NCBI GenBank assembly: GCA_038240665.1
Contig: JBBRGN010000002.1
Coordinates: forward strand, 1 to 58,642
DNA length: 58,642 bases
Reading direction: 5' to 3'
From: Haliscomenobacter sp038240665
GTDB taxonomy: Bacteria; Bacteroidota; Bacteroidia; Chitinophagales; Saprospiraceae
The notes under the pieces were generated by a model, which did not search any database, had not been told where the DNA came from, and was given only the letters and a program-made list of their open reading frames with translations. A program made the translations under genes and the position numbers. Shown one piece after another: positions 43,974 to 53,019 of this stretch (within the stretch, counting starts at the first letter, position 1; each line of letters begins with the position of its first letter).

Positions 43974-45137
43974 TCAATGATTGATTCCTAAACTTTCCAA
44001 AACCTCCGCCAATTCCTCCGGTTGATTGACGTTGACCAAAGTTTCTGGGTGAAGGGGTTCTAATATCTCCGTAGGCGAATTGATCAATGCTTTTCGGGGA
44101 CAAGAATAGCCTTGCGCCAAAAATTGCAGCAACACCGGATAGCTGCGCGGCTCCCAAATGGTAACCAAAGGCTCTGGAAATTGGTCAAATGGGCTTCGAA
44201 AGGTAGTAGCAATCATCGACGGGTTGCGGTGATGGACCAAATAATCGAGTGTTGCTTGATCCATTTTTGGTAAATCACAAGCCACCACCAACCAAGCTGC
44301 GTCTGGATGCTCCCGAAATGCCGACAAAATCGCCCCAAAAGGTCCCAAGCCTACAAAGGTATCTGCCAAGGTTGGATACCGGTCATCAATTTCCGCAAGC
44401 TGATCTTCTCGACAAGATATAAAGGTGTGTTCGCAATAGGTTTGTAGTAAATCAGCCATAAACTCGCGCTGCGCTTTGCCGTGGTAATTAATCAAACCTT
44501 TGTCTTGCCCCATGCGCAAGCTGCGCCCGCCCGCGAGTACCAGTCCATATAACGGCGCGCGGCGCGCGTTAAGGCCATCTCTGATGATTGCTGCTATGGC
44601 TGTTGTATCGGTAATGGAAAAAATCGGAATATTTTTTCCTTCCAAGTGTCTTTGCAAAAAATCAAATGGCGCGTGCTGTTCTTCGGCCAATAAAATGGCG
44701 TCTATATGGCCAAGGCGATCCATTTTTTTTTGCAAAGAAGCTTCTTTACGTGGATCAACGATCACCAACTGTCGGCGGGCGGTAAAATGGTTGCCATTGA
44801 CCAATACGGCATCTTGAGGATTAAACTGCTGTCGGTACTGATAAGTCGAAAATTCTCCTTCTTGATCAAAACGGTGATGGGTGATTTTATCGATGTATTC
44901 TTGCTTTGCGCCATGCGCCATAGCGCTTTGGGGGTCACGCCCTTGATTGGCTTCGGCATCAGCTGCGGGATGGTCGGCATCCACATAAGCCAATTGAAAA
45001 TCAGGAGCTAGTATTTGAATCAAAGCAAAGGCCAGTTGCTGAATTTCGCCACAGGGGGCGCCGATGATGGCCCACTCCTCGCGGGCAAACTGTCCGTATT
45101 CTGGGCGCGCTATTGCGCTGTGTTTTTGATGACTCAT
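43974..45137 (-). CDS. mobA: MobB-like/MobA fusion, molybdenum cofactor guanylyltransferase
   Basis: The 387-residue product has an N-terminal region of about 190 residues and a C-terminal NTP-transferase domain. The C-terminal part is MobA-like: GLVLAGGRSLRMGQDKG (nucleotide-binding loop, near residue 197) and WLVVACDLPKMD, used to add GMP to the cofactor. The N-terminal part resembles MobB by position and fold pattern, but the expected P-loop (GxxGSGKT) reads GAPCGEIQQ, so NTP binding there looks lost; this is inferred by eye. The ATG at 45137 is chosen over an ATG at 45161 because it lies just after the upstream gene's stop. Confidence 0.8.
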   Translation of the reverse strand: MSHQKHSAIARPEYGQFAREEWAIIGAPCGEIQQLAFALIQILAPDFQLAYVDADHPAADAEANQGRDPQSAMAHGAKQEYIDKITHHRFDQEGEFSTYQYRQQFNPQDAVLVNGNHFTARRQLVIVDPRKEASLQKKMDRLGHIDAILLAEEQHAPFDFLQRHLEGKNIPIFSITDTTAIAAIIRDGLNARRAPLYGLVLAGGRSLRMGQDKGLINYHGKAQREFMADLLQTYCEHTFISCREDQLAEIDDRYPTLADTFVGLGPFGAILSAFREHPDAAWLVVACDLPKMDQATLDYLVHHRNPSMIATTFRSPFDQFPEPLVTIWEPRSYPVLLQFLAQGYSCPRKALINSPTEILEPLHPETLVNVNQPEELAEVLESLGINH

Positions 45138-45138
45138 A

Positions 45139-45678
45139 TCAGAAATTTTGGGTGCGGCCATCTACAAAAGTGATTGCTTGAATACTAACTTTGGCATGGT
45201 CAGAACACTTTTTATCATAGCCGCTGGGAATCTCCAGCGTCAGCGATTTGATCGCGCCGGGCGGTATTTTAGTACGAACACTTTTTTGGAAGGAGCAGTT
45301 GCTGCTTTTTTCACTGCTGGCAAAACTAAAATCCACCGTCAACAGCACAATGGTTATCGTTTGGTTGTCGGTATTTTGAAGGGAAATTTGCACAATTGGT
45401 TTAAAATCAGCATCAAATTTTTTGCTGGCTTTCAAAATTTTGAGGATTGAGTTGTCAGCTTCCGGCACATCAATTTGTTCGACGGGATCATTTTTTTTCA
45501 ACTTCCTTTCCAGTTCTTCATTTTCGCGCCGCAAATCTTCAACTTTCTTCAGGAGTTCTTCCTGATCGGCAGTTGTGGTATCGATTTTTTGATTATTTGG
45601 CGTAGGCAGTTGATTACAGCTCAAGAGCAACAGCAAAAAAAAGCTACAGATATAGCAGGAAACAGTTTCCGTTTTCAT
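45139..45678 (-). CDS. Lipoprotein with coiled coil, unknown function
   Basis: The 179-residue product starts with a signal peptide and lipobox LLSC at residues 18-21. A coiled coil follows at about 38-63 (EELLKKVEDLRRENEELERK), then a beta-rich domain (about 85-175; DFKPIVQISLQNTDNQTITIV) with cysteines in SSNCSFQ and KKCSDH. I do not recognise the family. Its stop lies 1 bp before the mobA start, so they are probably co-transcribed, without an evident functional link. Confidence 0.7.
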   Translation of the reverse strand: MKTETVSCYICSFFLLLLLSCNQLPTPNNQKIDTTTADQEELLKKVEDLRRENEELERKLKKNDPVEQIDVPEADNSILKILKASKKFDADFKPIVQISLQNTDNQTITIVLLTVDFSFASSEKSSNCSFQKSVRTKIPPGAIKSLTLEIPSGYDKKCSDHAKVSIQAITFVDGRTQNF

Positions 45679-45783
45679 GAAATTTGTTTTACGCTGCCTG
45701 GGACTTCCCTCGGCAAATAGATTTCCAGAACTTGCTCAAGTTACGAAAAACCCAATTGCCAAGGGAATGACCAATGTTAGTTT

Positions 45784-47412
45784 CTAGCGCAGCGACAACA
45801 TCACTTTTTCGCTCCCCAAAAACCGCCCTGCTCGTAACGCTACAACGTAAGGCCCAGTGGGCAAGCGGTTGGTTAATGGAAGTGCGATTTGCTGTTTTCC
45901 AGCGGATAATTGACCAAATGATTGTTCTGCAACCGTCTGCCCCAATAGATTAAGCAATTGTACGACGGTAGTCCCACTCTCAGGCAGCTCAAATTGTACT
46001 TGCAATTGCCCCTCTACTACATAAGCTTTTAAAGGCAATTGACCGATGGCAACTGCGTCATTAGAAATCGCCGTGGTAGCGTTGCAGAGGAGGCCAAGCT
46101 CCGGAATGCGAGCAAAAGATTTTCCCATTACTTGATCGACTAAGGCGCCATCGATGCACAACCAAGATTCCAAAATGGTGGTATAAACCTGGCGGAAATC
46201 GGTTTCGTATTTCAGGTTGCCCACTTCATCCAAGTTGGTCAAGCTAGGGGTTTTTCCTACAAAACTGCTACCGTTCAAGCCTTTGCCAAACAGCATCAAA
46301 GGAGCAGCAGCTCCGTGATCTGTACCATCTGAAGCGTTTTGTTCAATGCGCCGACCAAATTCGGAAATGGTCAGGGTCAATACGCGTTCGTCCCATTTTC
46401 CAACGGCTAGGTCGCTGGTAAAATTGGCGACTGCCGTTGCGATGTCTTGCATCAGCGCAGGGTGGTATTGATTCTGCTTGGCATGGGTATCAAAACCTTC
46501 CAGCGTAACCATGTAAAGTCGGGTAGGTAACCCGCCCTTAATCAAGCGCGCTACCAAGGCCAATTGCTGATTGAGGCTACTGGTAGCATAGTTGACCGCA
46601 TTAGCCCCTTTTTTATAGGCATCAGCAATGATGCCGGCATATTGAAAGGTGCTATTGGCTACGCCCCGCAAAAAAGTCAGCTGTTCGCCAGGCAGACAAT
46701 CGGGTACGTCAAATGGATTGTACAAACGGCCTTCCTTAGCAATGCGTTCCAATTCTTCGGGATTGGTAACCGCCACGCTGAGGGTGTTATTTTTTTTATC
46801 ATTAAAAGCCAAGGTATCGTTGCTTCCAATCTGAATAGCGGGAGGCGAAGCTGGCGGTTTGGTAAAATAATCGGGATACAATTTATCCAACCAGCGACCT
46901 AGCCAACCGGAAGTATCAATTGTACCCGAATCACTTGCCGATGCCCAAATATCGGAAGAACGGAAATGGGATAGGTTTTGTCCAGGATATCCCACATTAT
47001 GAACAACGCGCATTTGCCCTTTTTTCCACATGTTCTCCAGAGGCGCCATTGTTTTGGGAATGCCCAAAGCGGAATTCAGCGAAATGATATCGGTACGTGG
47101 AATGGCAATACGTGGGCGCAGGCTTTGGTAACGGCCATAATCGTAAATGGGGATGATGGTGTTTTGTCCGTCATTGCCGCCTTTTAAACGAATCATTACT
47201 AAGATGCGATCATCATTGGCATTGTTGAGCAAATAAGCCAAGGGCGAAGCTGAAAGAGTGCTGATCGGCAAATTGCCAATCAGGAAACTACCTGCGCCAG
47301 TAAGACCGAGGAGCCGTAAAAAATCTCTTCTGGCCCATTCCTGATGTTCTTGTTGATGCGCTTGAGCATTTTCAAGGCTATTGCCTGGGCGGGGGTGGGT
47401 ATTTTTTGACAT
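45784..47412 (-). CDS. DUF1501 secreted protein with T9SS sorting domain
   Basis: The 542-residue product begins with a twin-arginine signal (RRDFLRLLG at residues 28-36, then a hydrophobic stretch). The DUF1501 core has MIRLKGGNDGQNTIIP, HNVGYPGQNLSHFRSSD and LTLTISEFGRRIEQNASDGTD, with ending DHGAAAPLMLFG; these fit the alkaline-phosphatase-like fold (sulfatase relative). The last ~75 residues (VVQLLNLLGQTVAEQ, LPTGPYVVALRAG) are a type A T9SS domain. The substrate is unknown. It lies 2 bp after its usual partner DUF1800. Confidence 0.92.
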   Translation of the reverse strand: MSKNTHPRPGNSLENAQAHQQEHQEWARRDFLRLLGLTGAGSFLIGNLPISTLSASPLAYLLNNANDDRILVMIRLKGGNDGQNTIIPIYDYGRYQSLRPRIAIPRTDIISLNSALGIPKTMAPLENMWKKGQMRVVHNVGYPGQNLSHFRSSDIWASASDSGTIDTSGWLGRWLDKLYPDYFTKPPASPPAIQIGSNDTLAFNDKKNNTLSVAVTNPEELERIAKEGRLYNPFDVPDCLPGEQLTFLRGVANSTFQYAGIIADAYKKGANAVNYATSSLNQQLALVARLIKGGLPTRLYMVTLEGFDTHAKQNQYHPALMQDIATAVANFTSDLAVGKWDERVLTLTISEFGRRIEQNASDGTDHGAAAPLMLFGKGLNGSSFVGKTPSLTNLDEVGNLKYETDFRQVYTTILESWLCIDGALVDQVMGKSFARIPELGLLCNATTAISNDAVAIGQLPLKAYVVEGQLQVQFELPESGTTVVQLLNLLGQTVAEQSFGQLSAGKQQIALPLTNRLPTGPYVVALRAGRFLGSEKVMLSLR

Positions 47413-47414
47413 GG

Positions 47415-48869
47415 TTAGGCGAGTTGAAATTCTGGCAAACGACCTAAATGTTGTAACAACAAAGTAACCTGCGCCGGGGCGCTATCCCAATCTAAAGTCC
47501 ATTGGTTATTGTCAAAGTAGGTAGCTGGTACTGGCGACTTAAACACTTCGGTAGCCAATTTATAGTCGGCTGTTGTACGTAAAGGGTTGGGCAAGAAAAA
47601 ATCAGCAATGGCTTTGGTGACTAGATCCGGTTGATTGGAGTTCTTGCTTAAGTATTTTGCTAAGCTCCTAAATGTAGTAGGCTGTTTTTGATAAATGCCG
47701 TACAACAGGTAATCCATCGTTTGCCAACGGCCAGTAAGGTAGGTATTGGTAATCCAGCTTCGATTACCAGGCCAACCCGCTACATCTACGGGCTGAAAAA
47801 ACTCTTGCCCAAGCTGTCCACACAGGTAAAAAACGCCAAGTAATGAATCCTTGTCGGTTAAAGGAAAGTCGACATCGCGTAAAAAACCAATGACAAAATC
47901 GTAAGGACTTTTGATGCTTACACCTATTATATAGGGATCAAAGAAATGCTCGCTTTTAAACAATTCGCGGAAAACTGGTGCCAATTCAAAATTGTTGTTC
48001 AAAAATGTTTTCGCCATCCCCGCAATGATCAACTGATCTGGATCAGGGTTGACAAAATGTTTGTATATTTTGGTACAAATATGGGTAGCTATTTGCTCTT
48101 TACGCTCTGTAAACAACACATCGTGGAGTTCATTGTACCCAAAGGTTCCGGTTTTTCCAAAAATGGTTTTCGAACCTGGATCATAAAAATCAGGAGCAAA
48201 TGCAATAGGCGCGCAGGGCGTGGTTACTCCGATCCAACCCGTGAGCGCCCGAGCAGCTTCGCGGATATCTGCCTGGCTATAACCATTATCGCGACCTAAA
48301 GTAAAGAGTTCGAACAATTCGCGGGCGTAGTTTTCATTGGGTTTGTAGCGGTTGTTCTCTACGCCATTCAAGTAGACCAGCATGGCCGGCGTGGTACCAA
48401 CACTTTTGGTAAAGGTTTTGAAATTGCCCAACACGTTTTGTTGCAACAAACGATGGTATTGATACAAATAGGAAGGGCAAAAATAGGTTTCTGCACGGGT
48501 GACAAAATGATTGTGCCAAAAAAGCACTAGTTTTTCCCTGAAACCATAATCAATCATGCCTTTGACACAGGTGGTACCCCATTCAATGTATTGATCTTGT
48601 ACTTCTTTAGCGATGTCTTTGTAGTTAGAAAGCGTCCAATTTGCCCAGGAAGGTGCAGCAAAAAGAGGGAGCTTCAAGGCTTCATCGATCATCATGTCGA
48701 CTAGTTTGGCAGGAGTTTGTAGCAAACCATTGTCAACTTGATCGGGGGAAGCGCCAAAACCCATTCGCCGTAGGAGGTGTTGAACCCGTTGCCGGTTCCA
48801 GGGATTAGCCGAGTTAGGGACAAAAGGTGCTAACGTGCCTTTTGCGCAATTGCTAATTGTTGCGGTCAT
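47415..48869 (-). CDS. DUF1800-domain protein
   Basis: The 484-residue protein matches DUF1800: HLLRRMGFGASPDQVD near the start, MIDYGFREKLVLFWHNHFVT, ENYARELFELFTLGRDNGYSQADIREAARALTGW and PDVAGWPGNRSWITN-type end (VAGWPGNRSWI). No signal peptide is evident. DUF1800 and DUF1501 genes are nearly always adjacent across bacteria; the pair has no established function, though export or surface attachment is suspected. It is the first gene of the pair. Confidence 0.9.
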   Translation of the reverse strand: MTATISNCAKGTLAPFVPNSANPWNRQRVQHLLRRMGFGASPDQVDNGLLQTPAKLVDMMIDEALKLPLFAAPSWANWTLSNYKDIAKEVQDQYIEWGTTCVKGMIDYGFREKLVLFWHNHFVTRAETYFCPSYLYQYHRLLQQNVLGNFKTFTKSVGTTPAMLVYLNGVENNRYKPNENYARELFELFTLGRDNGYSQADIREAARALTGWIGVTTPCAPIAFAPDFYDPGSKTIFGKTGTFGYNELHDVLFTERKEQIATHICTKIYKHFVNPDPDQLIIAGMAKTFLNNNFELAPVFRELFKSEHFFDPYIIGVSIKSPYDFVIGFLRDVDFPLTDKDSLLGVFYLCGQLGQEFFQPVDVAGWPGNRSWITNTYLTGRWQTMDYLLYGIYQKQPTTFRSLAKYLSKNSNQPDLVTKAIADFFLPNPLRTTADYKLATEVFKSPVPATYFDNNQWTLDWDSAPAQVTLLLQHLGRLPEFQLA

Positions 48870-49058
48870 GCTCCGGTTTTTGGTATGGAGGAATTTTATT
48901 CGACAAGAAAATAACTCCGAACCTACGTCAAAACGTATTTCGAAAAAGTTAAAGTTCTGGTAGAGAAATTAGTAGTAAAAAAAAAGCCAGGACAACTTTT
49001 TAGATGAAAGGCAAAAAAAACGTACCGCAATGTTTTGTTGAGTGCTTTGAATCATTCC

Positions 49059-49829
49059 TTATACAATGACCGTACCTCCTCCTTCAATAATGCTGCTCGG
49101 GCCACAAATGATGACTTTTTTTACCCCTTGCTGCAACGCGTCAAAAGCATTGTCGAGCTTTGGTAACATCCCATCACTTACTACACCTTCAGTTTGGTAC
49201 CGCGCATAATCTGCGGCATCGAGTTTAGGAATGACCGAATGGTCGTCTTGAGGATCAAGCAATACGCCGTTTTTATCCAGACAAAGGTACAACGCCACTT
49301 CATACAAGTTTGCCATCCCGGTTGCCGTCCTCGAAGCGATGGTATCGGCATTGGTATTAAGCAACTGTCCTTGTCCGTTGTGGGTGATGGCGCATAGAAC
49401 TGGCGTAAAATCAGCCGCCAAAAGCCGATGAATCGCATCCGCGTTGACGAAGTCGATGTCCCCAACCAAGCCATAATCAATGTCTTTGACTTCGCGCTGG
49501 TGGGCGAGGATAACATTCCCATCAGCACCACTCAAACCTAGTGCATTACAACCCAAGGATTGGAGCAAAGCCACGATGTTTTTATTCAACAAGCCAGCGT
49601 AGACCATGGTAGCAATGTCCAATGAAGCCGCATCGGTGATGCGGCGCCCGTTGACCATCCGAGCAGGCACACCCATTTGTTCGCTGAGCTCGGTAGCGCG
49701 TTTGCCGCCGCCATGGATGATGATTTTCTGGCCTTCTTTTTTTAAGAAAGCTTCCAAAACCTTGGTCAACAGTGCACGGTCGTCGATTACTTTACCGCCG
49801 AGTTTAAGGATGCTGAGTGGAGAAGACAT
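49059..49829 (-). CDS. argB: Acetylglutamate kinase (argB)
   Basis: The 256-residue amino-acid kinase has the N-terminal LKLGGKVIDD, the GGGKRATELSEQMG glycine loop, LGLSGADGNVI and VSDGMLPKLDNAFDAL. It phosphorylates N-acyl-glutamate, the second step of arginine synthesis. The fold and length fit ArgB; whether the natural substrate is acetyl- or succinyl-glutamate is open, given the argF' nearby. It is the last visible gene of the arg operon, 59 bp after argF'. Confidence 0.93.
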   Translation of the reverse strand: MSSPLSILKLGGKVIDDRALLTKVLEAFLKKEGQKIIIHGGGKRATELSEQMGVPARMVNGRRITDAASLDIATMVYAGLLNKNIVALLQSLGCNALGLSGADGNVILAHQREVKDIDYGLVGDIDFVNADAIHRLLAADFTPVLCAITHNGQGQLLNTNADTIASRTATGMANLYEVALYLCLDKNGVLLDPQDDHSVIPKLDAADYARYQTEGVVSDGMLPKLDNAFDALQQGVKKVIICGPSSIIEGGGTVIV

Positions 49830-49888
49830 CGCCAGTTGTGTATTTAATTGAACGGTTAAGGATTGCTAAAAAATTCAACCACCCGAAC

Positions 49889-50833
49889 TTACAATTGATC
49901 TAAAATGGTTTTCAAAACAGCTTGCGCCGCGTAGGTACGGTTGTTGGCCTCCGGAAGTACAATCGAATTGGGGCTATCCAACACACCATCGGCTACTACG
50001 ATATTGCGACGTACGGGTAGGCAATGCATAAACTTTGCATCGTTGGTCAGCGCCATTTTATCAGTAGTGATCATCCAATTGGGATCGGTATTGATGATTT
50101 TTCCGTATTCTAGGTACGAAGACCAGTTTTTCCCGTAAATAAAATCGGCGCCTTCAAAAGCTTTATGCTGATCGTATTCCAGTTTCACGCCATCCATAAA
50201 TTCAGGCGCTAGTTCGTATCCTTTGGGGTGGGTCACCACCAAATCCACCTGAGCGTGTTTCATCCATTCCACAAAAGAATTGGGTACTGCTTGCGGGAGG
50301 GCGCGCACATGCGGACCCCAGCTGAGTACAACTTTGGGGTGATCCACTTTTTTGAACTCCTCCACGGTGAGTACATCCGCCAAAGATTGCAGAGGGTGGC
50401 GAATGGTTGATTCCAAACTGATCACCGGTACGCTGGCATAACGAATAAAAGACTTAATGACCTTATCTTGGTAATCTTTATCCCGATCAGCTAGGGTAGG
50501 AAAGCTTCGGATGCCAATAATGTCGGCATACTGGCTGATTACTCCAGCTGCTTCTTTGACATGTTCGGCAGCAGCGCCATTCATAATAGTACCATCCTCA
50601 AATTCCAGGGTCCAACCTTGATCGGCATTCATGCTGATGACTTGCATACCCAGATTAAGCGCCGCCTTTTCCGTACTCAAACGAGTACGCAAACTGGGAT
50701 TGAAAAACAACATCACCAAGGTTTTGTCTTGTCCCGTAGCTCGATGCGCCAAAGGATTGGATTTCAGTTCTTTGGCCAAATTTACCAATGCGCCAAAATC
50801 AGTTACATCCTGAAATGAGGTAAAATTTCTCAT
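49889..50833 (-). CDS. argF': N-acetyl/N-succinyl-ornithine carbamoyltransferase
   Basis: The 314-residue transcarbamylase carries carbamoyl-phosphate site FFNPSLRTRLST (residues 43-54) and HPLQSLADVL. The SLRTR spelling and the length identify the acyl-ornithine branch (AOTCase/SOTCase) over classic ArgF. In AOTCases a Glu, and in SOTCases of Bacteroides a Pro, occupies the residue just before the EH pair in the 80s loop, as I recall; here it is Ala89 (NGAAAEH), so substrate choice is unclear. It overlaps argD by 4 bp. Confidence 0.9.
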   Translation of the reverse strand: MRNFTSFQDVTDFGALVNLAKELKSNPLAHRATGQDKTLVMLFFNPSLRTRLSTEKAALNLGMQVISMNADQGWTLEFEDGTIMNGAAAEHVKEAAGVISQYADIIGIRSFPTLADRDKDYQDKVIKSFIRYASVPVISLESTIRHPLQSLADVLTVEEFKKVDHPKVVLSWGPHVRALPQAVPNSFVEWMKHAQVDLVVTHPKGYELAPEFMDGVKLEYDQHKAFEGADFIYGKNWSSYLEYGKIINTDPNWMITTDKMALTNDAKFMHCLPVRRNIVVADGVLDSPNSIVLPEANNRTYAAQAVLKTILDQL

Positions 50834-51987
50834 ACCGCCTGAAGTTTTTTAGTCTTAGCCAACGTTTTTTCCAAGCGTTCTAGGAAAATAGCAACCTCCT
50901 CGCTACCCAAGGACAAAGCAGGCAAAAGGCGCATCACATTTGGATGACCTGCTGATCCCGTAAAGACTTTGCCTTCAAAAAGCAATTTCTTGCGCAAGTC
51001 GGCCGTATTGAAATCAAATTGCAAACCCAGCATCAAACCTTCTCCACGCACTTCAATAATTTCGGGGAAATGACTCGTCAGCTCGCGGTGCAATAATGCG
51101 CCCATATTGGCGGCGTTTTCAATAAGTTTTTCTTGTTGAAGTACATCCAAAACGGCAATACCCGCAGCACAAGCCAGGTGACTACCGCCAAAAGTAGTAC
51201 CCAATAGACCGTGCTTAGCAGTGAATTTTGGGTGAATCAGGATGCCACCGATTGGAAAACCATTGCCCATTCCTTTGGCAATGCTGATCAAATCGGGTTC
51301 CAAACCAGGAGTATGCTGAAATGCAAAAAAGCGACCGCTGCGGCCATAACCTGACTGGATTTCATCCAAGATAAATACGGTATTGGTTTGACGACAAGCT
51401 TCTTGGATGCCCAGTAAAAATTCGGGATCAGGCACATAAATACCCCCAACGCCCTGGATACCTTCGATGATGACTGCTGCTACATCGCCTTTGTTGAGTT
51501 CGGTGCGCACCGCTTCCAGGTCGTTCCAAGGCAAAAAAGCAGTGGCAAAAGTCTTATTTATTGGAGCCTGAATAGACGGATTGTGCGTAACATTTACGGC
51601 TGCTGAGGTACGGCCATGAAAAGCGCGATCAAAAGCAATGATCTTAGTCCGTCCATTGAAAAAAGAAGCCAATTTAAGGGCGTTTTCATTGGCTTCAGCG
51701 CCGGAGTTGATTAAAAAAAGACGGTAATCATCACAGCCGGAAAGCGCGCCCAATTTTTGTGCCAATTCTAATTGCAGGTCATTTTGCACGGAATTAGAAT
51801 AGAAAGCCAATTTCCCTAATTGGTCGGTCATTTTTTGCACATAATGCGGATGACTATGACCAATTGAAATAACTGCGTGACCACCATAAAGATCCAGATA
51901 AGCTTCACCTTGCTCATCATAAACGTAGTTGCCTAGTCCCCGAACGGGATTGAGGTCATAAAGCGGATAAACATCGAAGAGCTGCAT
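50830..51987 (-). CDS. argD: Acetyl/succinyl-ornithine aminotransferase (ArgD-like)
   Basis: The 385-residue class III aminotransferase has FILDEIQSGYGRSGRFFAFQ, the PLP lysine in LISIAKGMGNGFPIGG and GTTFGGSHLACAAGIAVL. It transfers an amino group from glutamate to N-acyl-glutamate semialdehyde. Length and motifs match ArgD. It follows argC by 10 bp and overlaps argF' by 4 bp (ATGA). Confidence 0.92.
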   Translation of the reverse strand: MQLFDVYPLYDLNPVRGLGNYVYDEQGEAYLDLYGGHAVISIGHSHPHYVQKMTDQLGKLAFYSNSVQNDLQLELAQKLGALSGCDDYRLFLINSGAEANENALKLASFFNGRTKIIAFDRAFHGRTSAAVNVTHNPSIQAPINKTFATAFLPWNDLEAVRTELNKGDVAAVIIEGIQGVGGIYVPDPEFLLGIQEACRQTNTVFILDEIQSGYGRSGRFFAFQHTPGLEPDLISIAKGMGNGFPIGGILIHPKFTAKHGLLGTTFGGSHLACAAGIAVLDVLQQEKLIENAANMGALLHRELTSHFPEIIEVRGEGLMLGLQFDFNTADLRKKLLFEGKVFTGSAGHPNVMRLLPALSLGSEEVAIFLERLEKTLAKTKKLQAV

Positions 51988-51997
51988 ATTATTTACT

Positions 51998-52972
51998 TTA
52001 GAATGCCAAGGATTTCAGCTGTAGCCCCGTCGTTTCAGGAAGGTCAAACAGCAAGTTCATGTTTTGAATAGCTTGACCCGAAGCGCCTTTGGTCAGGTTA
52101 TCGATCAAACTGATGATGAATATTTTACGACCATGTTTTTCCAGGTGGATCAAACATTTGTTGGTATTGACCACCTGCTTGAGGTGCGGATTTTTACGGG
52201 TGATGACCGTAAAAGGATCATCGCTGTAGAAGGTCTCATACAACTCGTACAAGGCGTCCAAATCCAGATCACAATTGATGTACATGGCGGCCAGAATCCC
52301 CCGCGGGAAATCGCCCCGCAAAGGAATGAAATTGACATCGTACGCAAAACCAGGTTGCAATTGTTGCAAACTGCGCAATATCTCGGCCAAGTGCTGGTGT
52401 TCAAAAGCTTTGTACACGGAGAGGTTACTACTGCGCCAGCTAAAATGAGTGGTTGGACTTAGCGCTTGCCCTGCGCCAGTAGACCCCGTAGTGGCACTGA
52501 TGTGGACTTCATCGTTTAGCTGTTGGGCTTCGGCCAGCGGCAACAAACCCAATTGAATAGCCGTAGCAAAACAACCACAATTCGCGATGCGATTGTTGCT
52601 TCTAATAGCAGCTTTGTTCAATTCTGGTAATCCGTATACCCAATCAGTATCCAAGCGAAAATCAGTACTCAGATCAATGATGGCTACGCGTGGAGGCGGC
52701 GCATAAGTCTCCATAAAGGTTTTGGATTGCCCATGCCCCATGCATAAAAAGACAACATCGACATCAAAACTTACATCGGCACTAAAGTACAAATCACAAG
52801 TTCCGACTAAATCGTCGTGGGTGTCGTCAATGCGCTTTCCAGCTTGGCTAGCGCTTTGCACATAGGCGATTGTCGCCTCCGGATGCCCCAATAAAATGCG
52901 GATCAATTCGCCAGCGGTATAACCTCCGCCACCAATGATGCCGACCTTTATTTTATCAATTTTCGCTTCCAA
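51998..52972 (-). CDS. argC: N-acetyl-gamma-glutamyl-phosphate reductase
   Basis: The 324-residue protein has the NADP-binding start VGIIGGGGYTAGELIRIL, active-site cysteine in RIANCGCFATAIQLGL and LRGDFPRGILA. It reduces acyl-glutamyl phosphate to the semialdehyde. The start is TTG at 52972; no ATG is in frame before the conserved GIIGGGG, so a TTG start is preferred. It follows argG by 47 bp. Confidence 0.92.
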   Translation of the reverse strand: MEAKIDKIKVGIIGGGGYTAGELIRILLGHPEATIAYVQSASQAGKRIDDTHDDLVGTCDLYFSADVSFDVDVVFLCMGHGQSKTFMETYAPPPRVAIIDLSTDFRLDTDWVYGLPELNKAAIRSNNRIANCGCFATAIQLGLLPLAEAQQLNDEVHISATTGSTGAGQALSPTTHFSWRSSNLSVYKAFEHQHLAEILRSLQQLQPGFAYDVNFIPLRGDFPRGILAAMYINCDLDLDALYELYETFYSDDPFTVITRKNPHLKQVVNTNKCLIHLEKHGRKIFIISLIDNLTKGASGQAIQNMNLLFDLPETTGLQLKSLAF

Positions 52973-53019
52973 TGGTTTTGTGTATTCGCTTGTTTGGGTA
53001 GGTTATATCAGAATTTTGA

